In this document: positions 16,576-25,692 of the stretch, one piece after another
How positions within the stretch are numbered: the first letter of the stretch is position 1
Layout: the number at the start of each line of letters is the position of its first letter
Origin: Paenibacillus pinistramenti
GTDB lineage: Bacteria > Bacillota > Bacilli > Paenibacillales > Paenibacillaceae
Direction of reading: 5' to 3'
Length of the DNA stretch: 64,000 nt
Assembly (NCBI RefSeq): GCF_005869875.1
Contig: NZ_VAWG01000001.1
Span: forward strand, 124,001-188,000
Translations under genes and position numbers: made by a program
The notes under the pieces: generated by a model
What the model saw: only the letters and a program-made list of their open reading frames with translations
Databases searched by the model: none
Told to the model about the DNA's origin: nothing

Positions 16576-17478
16576 CTAGTGATCTCTCTTCAGCAAAAAA
16601 TCCGATATTTCCAGCAGCCTGCCCGGATCCGGAATACCGGCATCCGCAATGACTGCTCTTGCTTCAGAAGTCAGCTTCGCCACCTCTTCCCGGGAAGCCT
16701 CAAGTCCTAAGAAATAAGGATATGTAACCTTTTGCATTTTCAGATCGCTCTGTGTGCTCTTTCCCAATTTGGATTCGTCCCCGGTCAAATCGAGAATGTC
16801 ATCCTGAATTTGAAAAGCAAGGCCTACACTGCGGCCAAACCGCTCAAGCGCGAGCAGCTGCGAAGGTGAAGCGGAAGCGATGCGGGCCCCGGCTTTCAGC
16901 GCAAACACGATCAAATCGCCGGTCTTGTGCTCGTGAATATACCGGAGACCGTCCAGATCGGTTCTTCCCTGCTCGGCCTCCATATCCGCTGCTTGCCCGC
17001 CAACCATGCCGGCAGGTCCGGCATACCGGGCCAGCTCCTCAACGATGGCCAGCGTCTGCTCCGCGGGAACATGATACCGGCTAGACGCCTGCGCAATGCT
17101 GTAGAAAGCATGCGTCAGCAGTCCGTCCCCGGCCAGAATAGCGGCAGCTTCCCCGTACACTTTATGATTAGTCGGTTTGCCGCGTCTGAAATCGTCATTG
17201 TCCATAGCCGGAAGATCGTCATGAATCAGCGAGTAAGTATGAATCATCTCTACCGCGCAGGCAACCGGCATCGCCGCTTCCCTGCTGCCTCCCAGGCTCT
17301 CTGCAGCTGCGATGACAAGAAGCGGACGGAGTCTTTTTCCCCCGGCAGTCAAGGAGTACAGCATGGAATCCTTCAGGACGGCAGGAACCTGCCAATCCTC
17401 CGGAAGGAAGCGTTCAAGAGCGTCATTAACCTGCGAGCAGACTTCGTTCATGTAAGCTTCAAAACTCGGACGGGTCAA
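16576..17478 (-). CDS. ispA: Farnesyl diphosphate synthase (polyprenyl synthase IspA/YqiD)
   Basis: It condenses isopentenyl diphosphate with dimethylallyl and geranyl diphosphate. The 300-aa protein carries the first Asp-rich motif DDLPAMDNDD (around residues 88-97), the second DDILD in QIQDDILDLTGD (around 228), and GGKRLRP near residue 50, all needed for Mg-diphosphate binding. The start is a TTG (17476-17478) that overlaps the xseB TGA; an alternative ATG lies nine codons in but has no ribosome-binding site. Translational coupling to xseB is likely. Confidence 0.94.
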   Translation of the reverse strand: MTRPSFEAYMNEVCSQVNDALERFLPEDWQVPAVLKDSMLYSLTAGGKRLRPLLVIAAAESLGGSREAAMPVACAVEMIHTYSLIHDDLPAMDNDDFRRGKPTNHKVYGEAAAILAGDGLLTHAFYSIAQASSRYHVPAEQTLAIVEELARYAGPAGMVGGQAADMEAEQGRTDLDGLRYIHEHKTGDLIVFALKAGARIASASPSQLLALERFGRSVGLAFQIQDDILDLTGDESKLGKSTQSDLKMQKVTYPYFLGLEASREEVAKLTSEARAVIADAGIPDPGRLLEISDFLLKRDH

Positions 17479-17735
17479 GCGAAATCACCGTTCCCTGTGC
17501 CGTTCTCGCTGTACGGCTTCTTCACCGCAGTCCCGTCAACCTCAACGATCATTTCAATTTTGCGTTCAACCTGCTCCAGCTTTTGTCCGCACAGCTGCGA
17601 TAATTTCATTCCCTGCTGAAAAAGATCAATGGCTTTCTCAAGAGGTACATCGCCATGCTCAAGCTGAGAGACGATTGCTTCCAGTTCGCTCATGGCTGCT
17701 TCAAAGCTGAGTTCCTGATCCTGTTTCTGTTCCAT
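17475..17735 (-). CDS. xseB: Exodeoxyribonuclease VII small subunit
   Basis: The 86-aa helical protein contains the family core SFEAAMSELEAIVSQLEHGDVPLEKAIDLFQQGMKLSQLCGQKL. It partners XseA in ExoVII, a single-strand-specific exonuclease. AAGGAGAAGACC precedes the ATG. It overlaps the end of xseA by 35 bp and the start of ispA by 3 bp. Confidence 0.94.
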   Translation of the reverse strand: MEQKQDQELSFEAAMSELEAIVSQLEHGDVPLEKAIDLFQQGMKLSQLCGQKLEQVERKIEMIVEVDGTAVKKPYSENGTGNGDFA

Positions 17736-19092
17736 GGTCTTCTCCTTTCGGCTTAAGGCCCCACACCTGACAATCCAGCTCTCCGTCAGTCACTTTGATC
17801 TTGATTTGATCGCCTGGCTGGACCTGATTAATCGATTTGACCAGCTGCTGGTCCTTCTCGTCATAGACGAGACTGTAGCCCCGGCTCATTACTTTGAGCG
17901 GGCTCAGCGCATCAAGCTGCCGGATCGCACCGCCAAGCGCAGCGGTGCGGTCTTTGAGCAGGGCGGCCATAGACGAATTGAGCCTCCGGCTCAATTCGTC
18001 TCCCCGGGCCGCCGCCTGGTTCAGCTGCGATTGCGGATGGAATCGCAGCAGCGTCTCGTGCAGCCGCCCGTAGCGGCCGGCTGCCAGCTGCATCCGGCTG
18101 TCCACCGTGCGGGACAGCCGGTGCTGCAGCATGTCCAAGCGCTGGACATGCTGCAGCAGCTGCCGGCGCGGCTGCGTCAGCGCCGGCGATCTTTGCAGGC
18201 GAGCGAGGCGTTCCCGCTCGCGCGAAGCCCTGTGCTGCAGGCCCTGCCGCAGCGAACGCTGGAGCTGGCGCAGCAGCTCCTTCAGGTCCGCGATATGCGG
18301 CACCGCAAGCTCGGCCGCTGCCGTAGGCGTGGCCGCCCGCAGATCGGCCGCAAAATCGGCGATCGTAAAGTCTGTTTCGTGCCCGACGGCCGAGATGACC
18401 GGGATCACCGATTCGAAGATCGCCCTAGCGACCATCTCTTCATTGAAGGCCCACAGCTCTTCCAGCGAACCGCCGCCGCGGCCGACGATAAGCACATCAG
18501 CTTCGTTCATCCGGTTCAGTTCGCGGATCGCTTTGACAATGGAAGGAGCGGCTCCCTTTCCCTGCACCAGCACCGGGTACAGGACGATGTTCGCCTGCGG
18601 GTATCTCCGCTGCAGGGTAATCATAATGTCCCGCACCGCAGCACCAGTTGGCGAGGTCACAACGCCGATGCTTCTCGGAAATTTGGGAATTTCCTTCTTG
18701 ATAGACGGATCGAACAGCCCTTCCTGTTCAAGCTTCTTCTTCAGCTGCTCATAGGCCAAGTACAAACTGCCAATTCCGTCCGGCTGCATATGCGTAGCAT
18801 AGAACTGGTACTGCCCGTCCCGCTCAAACACAGACACATTCCCCCGGGCAATGACCCGGGTGCCTTCCTTAGGGATAAAAGGCAGCCTTTGGTTGTGCGA
18901 AGCAAACATAATGCTCTTGATCCGGCTGTCCGCGTCCTTAAGCGTAAAATACATGTGTCCGCTCGAATGATGCGTGAAGTTGGAAATTTCCCCGCGGATC
19001 CACACCTCGGACAGCAGCGGGTCGCTTTCCATTTTCATACGGATATATTTGTTAAGTTCCTTGATCGTATAAATGCGCTGTTCCACAGCCAA
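17701..19092 (-). CDS. xseA: Exodeoxyribonuclease VII large subunit
   Basis: XseA is the catalytic subunit of ExoVII, which degrades single-stranded DNA in repair. The 463-aa protein has an N-terminal OB-fold (about residues 1-100, with VWIRGEISNF...YFTLKD), a catalytic domain with the signature TSPTGAAVRDI, GRGGGSLEELWAFNEE and SAVGHETDFTIADFAADLRAATPTAAAE, a long Arg/Gln-rich coiled-coil segment (about 270-390) and a C-terminal domain. The coiled-coil segment is very GC-rich, which opens long spurious frames on the other strand. It begins 41 bp after folD. Confidence 0.95.
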   Translation of the reverse strand: MAVEQRIYTIKELNKYIRMKMESDPLLSEVWIRGEISNFTHHSSGHMYFTLKDADSRIKSIMFASHNQRLPFIPKEGTRVIARGNVSVFERDGQYQFYATHMQPDGIGSLYLAYEQLKKKLEQEGLFDPSIKKEIPKFPRSIGVVTSPTGAAVRDIMITLQRRYPQANIVLYPVLVQGKGAAPSIVKAIRELNRMNEADVLIVGRGGGSLEELWAFNEEMVARAIFESVIPVISAVGHETDFTIADFAADLRAATPTAAAELAVPHIADLKELLRQLQRSLRQGLQHRASRERERLARLQRSPALTQPRRQLLQHVQRLDMLQHRLSRTVDSRMQLAAGRYGRLHETLLRFHPQSQLNQAAARGDELSRRLNSSMAALLKDRTAALGGAIRQLDALSPLKVMSRGYSLVYDEKDQQLVKSINQVQPGDQIKIKVTDGELDCQVWGLKPKGEDHGTETGSGTQL

Positions 19093-19133
19093 GCCTCCTT
19101 ATCCTCAGGCCGCCAGGATGCCGACGTCCGATT

Positions 19134-19991
19134 TTAGGACAACCCGTTTAGTCTCTTTGCGGCAATCAGCGTATTCTTCATCAGCATCGTAATCGTCATT
19201 GGGCCTACACCGCCTGGAACAGGGGTGATCGGTCCGGAAACCTCTTGAGCGCTTGAAAAATCGACGTCGCCGGCCAGCTTGCCGCTGTCCAGCCGGTTCA
19301 TGCCCACATCAATAACAACTGCACCCGGCTTGATATAAGACGCATCAACGAAATTAGCGCGGCCGATGGCTACCACCAGGATATCCGCCTGTTTGGTCAT
19401 TTCCTTCATGTTGGCTGTACGGGAATGACACATGGTTACCGTAGCATTTTCCCGCTGCAGCAGCAGAGAAACCGGCTTACCGACAATGTTGCTGCGGCCG
19501 ATAACTACAGCGTGCTTGCCGCTCATTTCGATGCCTGTCCGTTTGATCAGCTCAATAACGCCGGCCGGTGTGCAAGGGAGCAGACTGTCATCACCGATGA
19601 CCATGTTCCCTACATTAACCGGATGGAAGCCGTCCACGTCCTTCTCAACCGCAATAGCATCAATGACGGATTTCTCGTTAATATGGGAAGGAAGCGGAAG
19701 CTGAACCAAAATGCCGTGAATGGACGCTTGTCCGTTTAATTGGCCAATAAGGCCGAGCAGTTCCTCCTGAGTGGTGGAGGCAGGCAAACGATGAACCTCT
19801 GAGTAAAATCCAAGATCGATGCAGGCTTTCTCCTTGTTGCGGACATAAACCTGGGAAGCCGGATCTTCCCCTACAAGCACTACGGCCAGTCCAGGCTGGA
19901 CTCCGCTTTGTTTAAGCTCTTCTACCTCAATGCGAATCTGGCTGCGAATTTCTTCTGAAACCTGTTTCCCGTTGATAATAGGTGCTGTCAT
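19134..19991 (-). CDS. folD: Bifunctional methylenetetrahydrofolate dehydrogenase/cyclohydrolase
   Basis: FolD interconverts 5,10-methylene-, methenyl- and 10-formyl-tetrahydrofolate with NADP, supplying one-carbon units for purines and fMet-tRNA. The 285-aa sequence has the catalytic Lys53 in YVRNKEKAC, the QLPLPSHI motif, the NADP-binding [14 protein letters not shown] and the C-terminal [15 protein letters not shown] signature. It starts at ATG and lies between nusB and xseA, as in Bacillus. Confidence 0.96.
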   Translation of the reverse strand: MTAPIINGKQVSEEIRSQIRIEVEELKQSGVQPGLAVVLVGEDPASQVYVRNKEKACIDLGFYSEVHRLPASTTQEELLGLIGQLNGQASIHGILVQLPLPSHINEKSVIDAIAVEKDVDGFHPVNVGNMVIGDDSLLPCTPAGVIELIKRTGIEMSGKHAVVIGRSNIVGKPVSLLLQRENATVTMCHSRTANMKEMTKQADILVVAIGRANFVDASYIKPGAVVIDVGMNRLDSGKLAGDVDFSSAQEVSGPITPVPGGVGPMTITMLMKNTLIAAKRLNGLS

Positions 19992-20079
19992 CGTTTCCCC
20001 TTCTCCTTTAGCTCTCTGCGTTTTATAGTATTTAACTGGATCAGTACAGCATTAGCGATGCGTACTCCGCATTTAACGT

Positions 20080-20526
20080 TTAGTGCTTAAGCTGATCCAG
20101 ATCGTGAATCATTTTCCCCAGCACGCCGTTTACAAACTTGCCCGATTCCTCGGTTCCAAAATGTTTGGACAGTTCAATCGCTTCATTGACGGCAACTTTG
20201 GCCGGTACATCTTCACGGAAAATCATCTCATAAGCGGCCAAACGAAGAATCTGACGGTCAACCCGGGATAACCGGCTGATCTGCCAGTTCTTCAGATATT
20301 GCTCCAGCATACCGTCGATAGCGGTTTTGTGCTGGGTGACGCCGGCAGCAAGCTCCGTGATCTGCTCTCTTGCCGAATCCGGGTTCTTGATATTGCCCAC
20401 ACCGCTCTCGTCATCCTCGCCGGCTTCCGTCAGCAGCATCATAACCGCTTCTTCTACACTCACTTCATTCATTTCCATTTGATACAAGCTCTGTACGGCA
20501 AGCTCTCTTATTAATCTCTTCTTCAC
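20080..20526 (-). CDS. nusB: Transcription antitermination factor NusB
   Basis: NusB pairs with NusE (S10) in antitermination complexes on rRNA operons. The 148-aa all-helical protein has the RELAVQSLYQMEMNE N-terminus and the conserved RVDRQILRLAAYEM and VAVNEAIELSKHFGTEESGKFVNGVLGK motifs. The frame is open to 20682, but the GTG at 20524-20526 has AGGAGG 7 nt upstream and gives the normal NusB N-terminus (KKRLIRE), so it is chosen. Confidence 0.95.
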   Translation of the reverse strand: MKKRLIRELAVQSLYQMEMNEVSVEEAVMMLLTEAGEDDESGVGNIKNPDSAREQITELAAGVTQHKTAIDGMLEQYLKNWQISRLSRVDRQILRLAAYEMIFREDVPAKVAVNEAIELSKHFGTEESGKFVNGVLGKMIHDLDQLKH

Positions 20527-20663
20527 TGATCTTCCTCCTGATTGATTCATAGCCAGCTTTGGAACTTTAATAAATGAAAAAACCTGCAGAATGCCTTTCT
20601 CCACCGCCGCAAGGGCATTATTCAGCTTCATCTGGTTTACAGGAGAAAAGCATATCGCAGGAA

Positions 20664-20897
20664 TTAACGAAAAGGACGCCATTTATCGTTCAGCCAGTCC
20701 CTTATTTCTTTCCATGGTATCAAAGAGCCTTGATCCAGATCCTTGTATTTCCCGGCTGTGTAGCCGACAAACAGGATCAGAGCACAAAACATCATGTTCC
20801 AAAAACCGGAATTCAAATAAATGAGAATTAAAAATACAGCAGCTGCAACCCCCAGCAGGCGTCCCCTATAGCTGGTCCACAACTCTCTCCAAAACAT
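20664..20897 (-). CDS. DUF2273 small membrane protein
   Basis: The 77-aa product has two hydrophobic segments (about residues 14-30 and 34-48) after a short WTSYRGRLLG stretch, and a charged C-terminus. It matches the DUF2273 family, which habitually accompanies Asp23/AmaP genes. GGGGGAG lies upstream of the ATG. It begins 15 bp after amaP and is followed by nusB after 137 bp. The function is not known; a role in envelope stress with AmaP is inferred from context. Confidence 0.8.
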   Translation of the reverse strand: MFWRELWTSYRGRLLGVAAAVFLILIYLNSGFWNMMFCALILFVGYTAGKYKDLDQGSLIPWKEIRDWLNDKWRPFR

Positions 20898-20912
20898 CGG
20901 GACGTACTCCCC

Positions 20913-21452
20913 CTATTCCACCCGGCTCTTCATGACCGGGGACTGCACCAGGTTAGCAATGTATACGGAGACATAAGAAACCGGAATCCCGGTAATCTCC
21001 TCTACCTGATCATGTACCTGTTTCTGCACTTCTTCCGTCAGCGGAGGAATCGCCGTTTCCCCATCGACAAGCGCCCGCACATTAATTTCAAGCCCTGACT
21101 CCGACACCCGGATTCTGGTCTTCACATCACGCACGCCGCGGACACGCGAAGCCGCTTTGTAGGAAAGGTTCTCAATCGTCTCTACCGAAATTTGAATATC
21201 ACCGAATTCGGTTCTTTGGTCAATAGACGGAAGAGAGGAACGATCCCGGCGGACCGAAACATAGAAGAAGCGGATGCTGAGCAGAAACAGCAGCACAGCT
21301 ATGACCAGCACAGCCACTAACAGCTGAGCCTCTGTATTACTGTCAATGGAAACCGGAACAGCGTTGGTTATAAGGAGGATAGCAATTACACTGATAATGC
21401 CGATACTTAGACTGTAAATGAACAGCAAAATTCTGTCTAAAATCTTTGCCAC
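20913..21452 (-). CDS. amaP: AmaP-type membrane-anchored Asp23-family protein
   Basis: The 179-aa protein has two N-terminal transmembrane helices (about residues 8-28 and 44-66) and a soluble Asp23/Gls24-like domain (about 75-165, with VRGVRDVKTRIRVSESGLEINVRALVDG and a C-terminal IPVSYVSVYIANL). AmaP anchors Asp23 to the membrane in Staphylococcus. It sits between yqhY (Asp23) and the DUF2273 gene, the expected grouping. The name follows this domain order; functional equivalence is inferred. Confidence 0.82.
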   Translation of the reverse strand: MAKILDRILLFIYSLSIGIISVIAILLITNAVPVSIDSNTEAQLLVAVLVIAVLLFLLSIRFFYVSVRRDRSSLPSIDQRTEFGDIQISVETIENLSYKAASRVRGVRDVKTRIRVSESGLEINVRALVDGETAIPPLTEEVQKQVHDQVEEITGIPVSYVSVYIANLVQSPVMKSRVE

Positions 21453-21480
21453 GAATTGTGCAGCCTCCCTAAATTATAGT

Positions 21481-21508
21481 AAACCCCTGACATGAACGTC
21501 GGGGGTTT
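21481..21508 (-). terminator. Weak terminator or attenuator between yqhY and amaP
   Basis: AAACCCC-GAC pairs with GTC-GGGGGTTT around a 6-nt loop. The minus-strand continuation is ACTATAATTT, a poor T-run, so partial read-through into amaP is likely. Confidence 0.55.
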
Positions 21509-21518
21509 ATTTGCTCTA

Positions 21519-21929
21519 TTATTTCACCCTATTCGTTAAATCGGCAGGTTCTTCAGCTCTCTCAGCCGCTTTGAAAATGACGTCATGAATATGTACGTTC
21601 ACTTCCACGACGGACAGGCCGGTCATCTGCTCGATCGAGCGTTTCACGTTGCGCTGTACTTCATTGGCTACTTCCGGAATGCGGTTGCCGTATTCCACAA
21701 TGACAGATACATCGACAGCTGCTTCACGCTGACCAACTTGGACTTTAACGCCTTTGGACAAATTCTTGCGCCCGAGCAGTTCCGCAATGCCGCCGGCAAA
21801 ACCGCCGCTCATTCCCGCAACGCCCTTCACTTCAACAGTTGCCAAACCGGCAATAACTTCAATGACTTCCGGTGCAATTTGAATTTCGCCAATATCCGTA
21901 CGTTCAAATTCAGTCGGCAAAGTACTCAT
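21519..21929 (-). CDS. yqhY: Asp23/Gls24 family envelope-stress protein YqhY
   Basis: The 136-aa cytosolic protein is an Asp23 homologue (EIQIAPEVIEVIAGLATVEVKGVAGMSGG, then VSVIVEYGNRIPEVANEVQRNVKRSIEQMTGL). In Bacillus subtilis yqhY lies beside accBC and its loss perturbs fatty-acid metabolism. An in-frame GTG lies four codons upstream, but the ATG at 21927-21929 is better placed relative to GGTGGAG. It follows accC by 115 bp and has its own sigma-A promoter (22000-22028). Confidence 0.9.
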   Translation of the reverse strand: MSTLPTEFERTDIGEIQIAPEVIEVIAGLATVEVKGVAGMSGGFAGGIAELLGRKNLSKGVKVQVGQREAAVDVSVIVEYGNRIPEVANEVQRNVKRSIEQMTGLSVVEVNVHIHDVIFKAAERAEEPADLTNRVK

Positions 21930-21999
21930 CTTCTTCTCCACCTCTCAATAAGTTTGCGGCAGACCCAGTGTCACAGAGGCAAGCGCACTTATTATACAT

Positions 22000-22028
22000 A
22001 CTATATCATTTTGCCTGTATTATGACAA
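22000..22028 (-). promoter_or_regulatory. Sigma-A promoter of yqhY
   Basis: On the minus strand TTGTCA (22023-22028) and TATAGT (22000-22005) are separated by exactly 17 bp. Transcription would start about 64 bp upstream of the yqhY ATG, in the accC-yqhY gap. Confidence 0.65.
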
Positions 22029-22044
22029 ACTTGGCCAAATCGTT

Positions 22045-23388
22045 TTAGACCTCATGTTCTTCCAGAAATTTAATATCAAAGTCACCGCGGACAAACACCG
22101 GATGATTCATAAGTTTCTGATGGAACGGGATGGTGGTGTGAATACCTTCAACCGCAAACTCAGCCAGTGCACGTTTCATCTTGGCAACGGCTTCCTCACG
22201 AGTAGGCGCCCAAACAATCAGCTTCGCAATCATGGAATCATAATGCGGCGAAATCGTATATCCCGGATAAGCGCCGCTGTCGACGCGTACTCCAGGACCG
22301 CCAGGCGGCAGATAGAACTGAATCTTGCCCGGAGACGGAAGGAAGTTACGGGCTGGATCCTCCGCATTGATCCGGCATTCGATCGACCAGCCGTTAAGCA
22401 CCACATCTTCCTGCGAGAAGGACAATGGATTGCCTTCGGCAACGGAGACCATCTCTTTGATCAGGTCAACGCCGGTTACCATTTCTGTTACGGGATGTTC
22501 AACCTGAATACGGGTGTTCATCTCCATAAAGTAGAATTGGCCGTCAGGACTAAGCAGGAACTCCAGCGTCCCCGCCCCGCAGTAGTCTACAGCCAGGGCT
22601 GCCCGGACTGCTGCTTCGCCCATTTCGGCACGTTTCTCCGGAGTCAGAATCGGACAAGGCGCCTCTTCGACCAGCTTTTGGCGGCGGCGCTGGACAGAGC
22701 AGTCCCGCTCCCCGAGATAAACCGCGTTGCCGTGGCGGTCGGCCATAATCTGAATTTCGACGTGCTTCATGCCTGTCAAATATTTCTCCAAATAAACACC
22801 GGCATTGCCAAAGGCCTTTTGCGCCTCCTGCTGTGCGGTCGTAATCTGCTGGATCAAAGAAGCCTCATCTTCTGCCAAGCGGATGCCTTTGCCGCCCCCG
22901 CCGGCAGTCGCTTTAATAATAACAGGGTAACCAATTCCCCTCGCGATCATGACAGCCTCTTCAAGATCCTCGATGATGCCGTCAGAACCCGGGATTACCG
23001 GCACACCGGCATCCTTCATTGTTTGTTTGGCTACGGATTTATCGCCCATGCGGCTGATCGCATCAGCAGAAGGGCCGATAAAAGTAATATTGCAGGAATC
23101 GCAGATTTCTGCGAAGTCAGCATTTTCAGACAAGAAGCCGTAGCCGGGATGAATCGCATCGCATTCAGTCAGCGTTGCAACACTCATAATATTTGTAAAG
23201 TTCAAATAGCTGTCCTTGGAAAGAGTAGGACCGATGCAGTAAGCCTCATCTGCAAGACGTACGTGCAGCGAATCTTTATCCGCTTCGGAATAAACGGCTA
23301 CCGTAGAAATGTTCATTTCCCGGCAGGCACGGATAATCCGCACTGCAATTTCGCCGCGGTTAGCGATTAATACTTTGTGAAATTTCAT
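22045..23388 (-). CDS. accC: Acetyl-CoA carboxylase biotin carboxylase subunit
   Basis: AccC carboxylates biotin on AccB using ATP and bicarbonate, the first step of fatty-acid synthesis. The 447-aa sequence has the N-terminal biotin-carboxylase domain ([16 protein letters not shown]), the ATP-grasp glycine loop ([12 protein letters not shown], around residue 160), the catalytic [23 protein letters not shown] and the C-terminal domain. The ATG has GGAGG upstream. It is 36 bp after accB, so both are expressed together. Confidence 0.96.
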   Translation of the reverse strand: MKFHKVLIANRGEIAVRIIRACREMNISTVAVYSEADKDSLHVRLADEAYCIGPTLSKDSYLNFTNIMSVATLTECDAIHPGYGFLSENADFAEICDSCNITFIGPSADAISRMGDKSVAKQTMKDAGVPVIPGSDGIIEDLEEAVMIARGIGYPVIIKATAGGGGKGIRLAEDEASLIQQITTAQQEAQKAFGNAGVYLEKYLTGMKHVEIQIMADRHGNAVYLGERDCSVQRRRQKLVEEAPCPILTPEKRAEMGEAAVRAALAVDYCGAGTLEFLLSPDGQFYFMEMNTRIQVEHPVTEMVTGVDLIKEMVSVAEGNPLSFSQEDVVLNGWSIECRINAEDPARNFLPSPGKIQFYLPPGGPGVRVDSGAYPGYTISPHYDSMIAKLIVWAPTREEAVAKMKRALAEFAVEGIHTTIPFHQKLMNHPVFVRGDFDIKFLEEHEV

Positions 23389-23424
23389 GGTTTATCCTCC
23401 TGGTACCATTTTCTTAAGTGCTGA

Positions 23425-23901
23425 TTATTCCGGTTTCACCAAAAAGAGGGGCTGTCCATATTCCACAAGCTGGCCGTTTTCAACTAAAATATCGACGATT
23501 TCGCCTTTCACTTCTGCCTCAAGCTCGTTCATCAGCTTCATCGCTTCGATGATGCAGACCACCGTTTTCTCGGAAACCCGGTCGCCTTTGTTAACAAAGG
23601 ACCCTGCTTCTGGGGAAGAAGCGCGGTAGAAGGTTCCAACCATCGGCGAAGTAATCGTATGTAAGTCAGCATCTGCCGGTTTACGCTCAGGCGCTTTCGT
23701 CTCCTGCACAGCAGTCTGAGGAACAGCCCCTGCTGCTGGAATGGAAGCCATTTGAACCGGAGCGGCTTGAACCTGAACAACTTCAGTCTTGCCCGGCTTG
23801 CGGATTGTAAGACGCGAACCTTCATTTTCAAGCTCTAATTCATGTATGGAGGTTTCATCCACCAGTTTGATCAATTCTTTGATTTCGTTTAATTTGAACA
23901 T
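23425..23901 (-). CDS. accB: Biotin carboxyl carrier protein of acetyl-CoA carboxylase
   Basis: The 158-aa carrier has the N-terminal [27 protein letters not shown] helical region, a Pro/Ala-rich linker (about 50-75) and a C-terminal biotinyl domain with the EAMKLMNE motif, whose Lys receives biotin. An in-frame TTG lies two codons upstream, but the ATG at 23899-23901 is preferred, with AAGGAG 10 nt upstream. It precedes accC and follows a leader of about 185 nt after the promoter at 24093-24098. Confidence 0.95.
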   Translation of the reverse strand: MFKLNEIKELIKLVDETSIHELELENEGSRLTIRKPGKTEVVQVQAAPVQMASIPAAGAVPQTAVQETKAPERKPADADLHTITSPMVGTFYRASSPEAGSFVNKGDRVSEKTVVCIIEAMKLMNELEAEVKGEIVDILVENGQLVEYGQPLFLVKPE

Positions 23902-24092
23902 TAACAATTCACTCCTTCAGCTTTAATGAAGAACATCCTGTGCCGGCGAATACGGACGATGCCCGCGCACCGCGCGGCTGTCCCCCTGTGGTAAAGAAAG
24001 CACGGTCTGCAAGTCAATAATAAGGAACGTAGAACACTGGCTTCCTTTGAAACCGCAAAGCTTTGGTACTTGGTCATGACATAACTTTATGT

Positions 24093-24110
24093 ATTATATC
24101 ACAATGTGAT
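24093..24110 (-). promoter_or_regulatory. accBC promoter with overlapping palindrome
   Basis: A perfect TATAAT (complement of 24093-24098) is abutted on its upstream side by the 13-bp palindrome ATCACAATGTGAT (24098-24110). No good -35 is seen 17 bp upstream. Transcription would start near 24086, leaving a leader of about 185 nt before accB. Confidence 0.55.
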
Positions 24111-24117
24111 GAAATAG

Positions 24118-24147
24118 AAAGAGTCCAAGCATGACACTGGACTCTTT
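24118..24147 (-). terminator. Terminator of the spoIIIA operon
   Basis: AAAGAGTCCA pairs perfectly with TGGACTCTTT around a 10-nt loop; TTTCTATTTC follows on the minus strand. It lies 23 bp past the spoIIIAH stop. Confidence 0.75.
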
Positions 24148-24170
24148 CGGCAGCAGCTGGCTGGACCCGT

Positions 24171-24983
24171 TTATTTGGCTGTACTCACATACTGCACCTT
24201 CACTTGATCTTGAGAAACGCCGAGCTCGCTGATGACCAGATCCACGATAGAAGCCGCATCTTTCGCCTGCAGCTTGTCATTCATGACCACCACCATGTAG
24301 CTGTTATCTTCTTCTTTAACAACCGCTGTGCCGTATTTTTGGGAAACCTGTTCTTCAATATCGTTAATTTTGGATTCCTTGTCCTGCAGGGCGTTCAGCT
24401 CGTTAGCGGCTTCGGCATTCTCTTCCGGTGTCTTGGTGAGGTCGTTCATCACCTGATAAAGCTCGTCGGCTTTCTTGCCATTGGCTTCTACGCGGTCAAA
24501 TTGGTACTGGCTGACAATATCGCTGCCTGCCGTTCCTTGAGCTTCGGCCGTTTCCAGCACCTCTTCATCTGTCTTGGCGGTTTGCTTGCCGGAATCTGCG
24601 GCTGCCGTGCTGTTGTCCGTTTTGCCCGCTGTGTCATTCGCAGCTTTATCCGTCTGAGTCTGATCGGCAGCAGCCGTTCCGCTTTCATCAGCTTGAGCGG
24701 CATCTTCACTGCTTTGGTTTGCGGACGCGGAGGTTTGGTCATCGCCTGCCGCTGCTGTACCGTCCTGCGCTGCGGATTCGTCTGTTACTTCGGATACGAT
24801 TGTTCCGTCCGATGCGGCAGAAGCACCTTTGCCGCCTTGGGTATCGGTCGCTGTTACCTGCTGGCCTTCATTTGTGCTCGTTGCAGCCGGACCCGAGTCC
24901 TCGGTGAACAGATAATAAGCAGACAGGACGACCATCAAGCTGAGCATGGAGACGAGCCAAATTGTTTGTCTTTTCGTTTTCAT
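24171..24983 (-). CDS. spoIIIAH: SpoIIIAH, mother-cell component of the sporulation feeding-tube channel
   Basis: SpoIIIAH spans the outer forespore membrane and binds forespore SpoIIQ across the intermembrane space. The 270-aa protein has one N-terminal transmembrane helix (about residues 8-26), an unusually long Ala/Ser/Thr/Asp/Gln-rich linker (about 30-145) and a C-terminal YscJ/FliF-like ring-building domain (about 165-270, AEAANELNALQDKESKINDIEEQVSQKYGTAVV). Bacillus subtilis SpoIIIAH is near 218 aa; the extra length is all in the linker. It is the last gene of the operon. Confidence 0.93.
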   Translation of the reverse strand: MKTKRQTIWLVSMLSLMVVLSAYYLFTEDSGPAATSTNEGQQVTATDTQGGKGASAASDGTIVSEVTDESAAQDGTAAAGDDQTSASANQSSEDAAQADESGTAAADQTQTDKAANDTAGKTDNSTAAADSGKQTAKTDEEVLETAEAQGTAGSDIVSQYQFDRVEANGKKADELYQVMNDLTKTPEENAEAANELNALQDKESKINDIEEQVSQKYGTAVVKEEDNSYMVVVMNDKLQAKDAASIVDLVISELGVSQDQVKVQYVSTAK

Positions 24984-25035
24984 TGAAATTCCTCCTAAAA
25001 GAATTAGTTAGATCATTTCCGGCTTCCATTCTGCC

Positions 25036-25674
25036 TTACTCAGAAGTTTTCCGCGGAGCAACCGAGATCCGGTAAGCAGGTACGTTCAGGCCTTTTTCCA
25101 CAGCATCCACGATCATCTGCTTCACAATTTTGTTCTCTGCTCCTTTGGCTACCACCAGCACACCGCGGATCTGCGGCTTGACCTTCTTGGTGATAATCGG
25201 CTGCTGGTCGCCTGACATCTCATAGGTGACAATTTCGCCGTCGCGGGTGTATTCGGTAATATGCCGTTTGCCTCCGCTGGCATCCGTCTCATCCGTCGTC
25301 TGCTGGCTGTCTTTGACATTCCGCTGAAAAACCGTCTCCTCTGTCGAATCGACAGTGACCAGCACATCGACCGCGCCGACGCCGACAATTTTCTCCAAAA
25401 TGTCTTTGGTCTTGTTCTCCATTTCTGCCTCGATGCCGTCAAAAGGGTTATCTCCTTGAGCGGAGGAAGAATCCGCGGAGGTACTGACGGTGTCTGCCGG
25501 TGGTTCCCGTCCTACGCTGCCTGTATCGATTTTCTTGACGTGGACGAACGAATTAAAAAGCATGATGGCAATGCCGATAAGTCCGATAATAATCAGCAGC
25601 CTGAAGGTATGTATTTTTTTGCTGCCGCCTTCGCCCCCTCCAAGCCATTGCTCAAGCTTCTTGAACCAATTCAT
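25036..25674 (-). CDS. spoIIIAG: SpoIIIAG, sporulation channel ring protein
   Basis: SpoIIIAG forms a large ring in the mother-cell membrane that, with SpoIIIAH and SpoIIQ, makes the channel between mother cell and forespore. The 212-aa protein has a short N-terminus, a transmembrane helix (about residues 23-42) and a secretin-like ring-building domain (about 85-212, with VGAVDVLVTVDSTEETVFQRN and RGVLVVAKGAENKIVKQMIVDAVEKGLNVPAYRI). It lies between spoIIIAF and spoIIIAH. Confidence 0.93.
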   Translation of the reverse strand: MNWFKKLEQWLGGGEGGSKKIHTFRLLIIIGLIGIAIMLFNSFVHVKKIDTGSVGREPPADTVSTSADSSSAQGDNPFDGIEAEMENKTKDILEKIVGVGAVDVLVTVDSTEETVFQRNVKDSQQTTDETDASGGKRHITEYTRDGEIVTYEMSGDQQPIITKKVKPQIRGVLVVAKGAENKIVKQMIVDAVEKGLNVPAYRISVAPRKTSE

Positions 25675-25692
25675 ATCCGGTCCTCACCTCCT

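Noticed and set aside
17734-19137. 467-residue open frame opposite xseA
   Set aside because: It lies entirely antisense to a well-supported gene, has low-complexity Arg/Gln/Leu-rich sequence caused by GC-rich codons, and shows no family motif.
22054-23370. 438-residue open frame opposite accC
   Set aside because: Fully antisense to a conserved enzyme; no ribosome-binding site or motif was seen.
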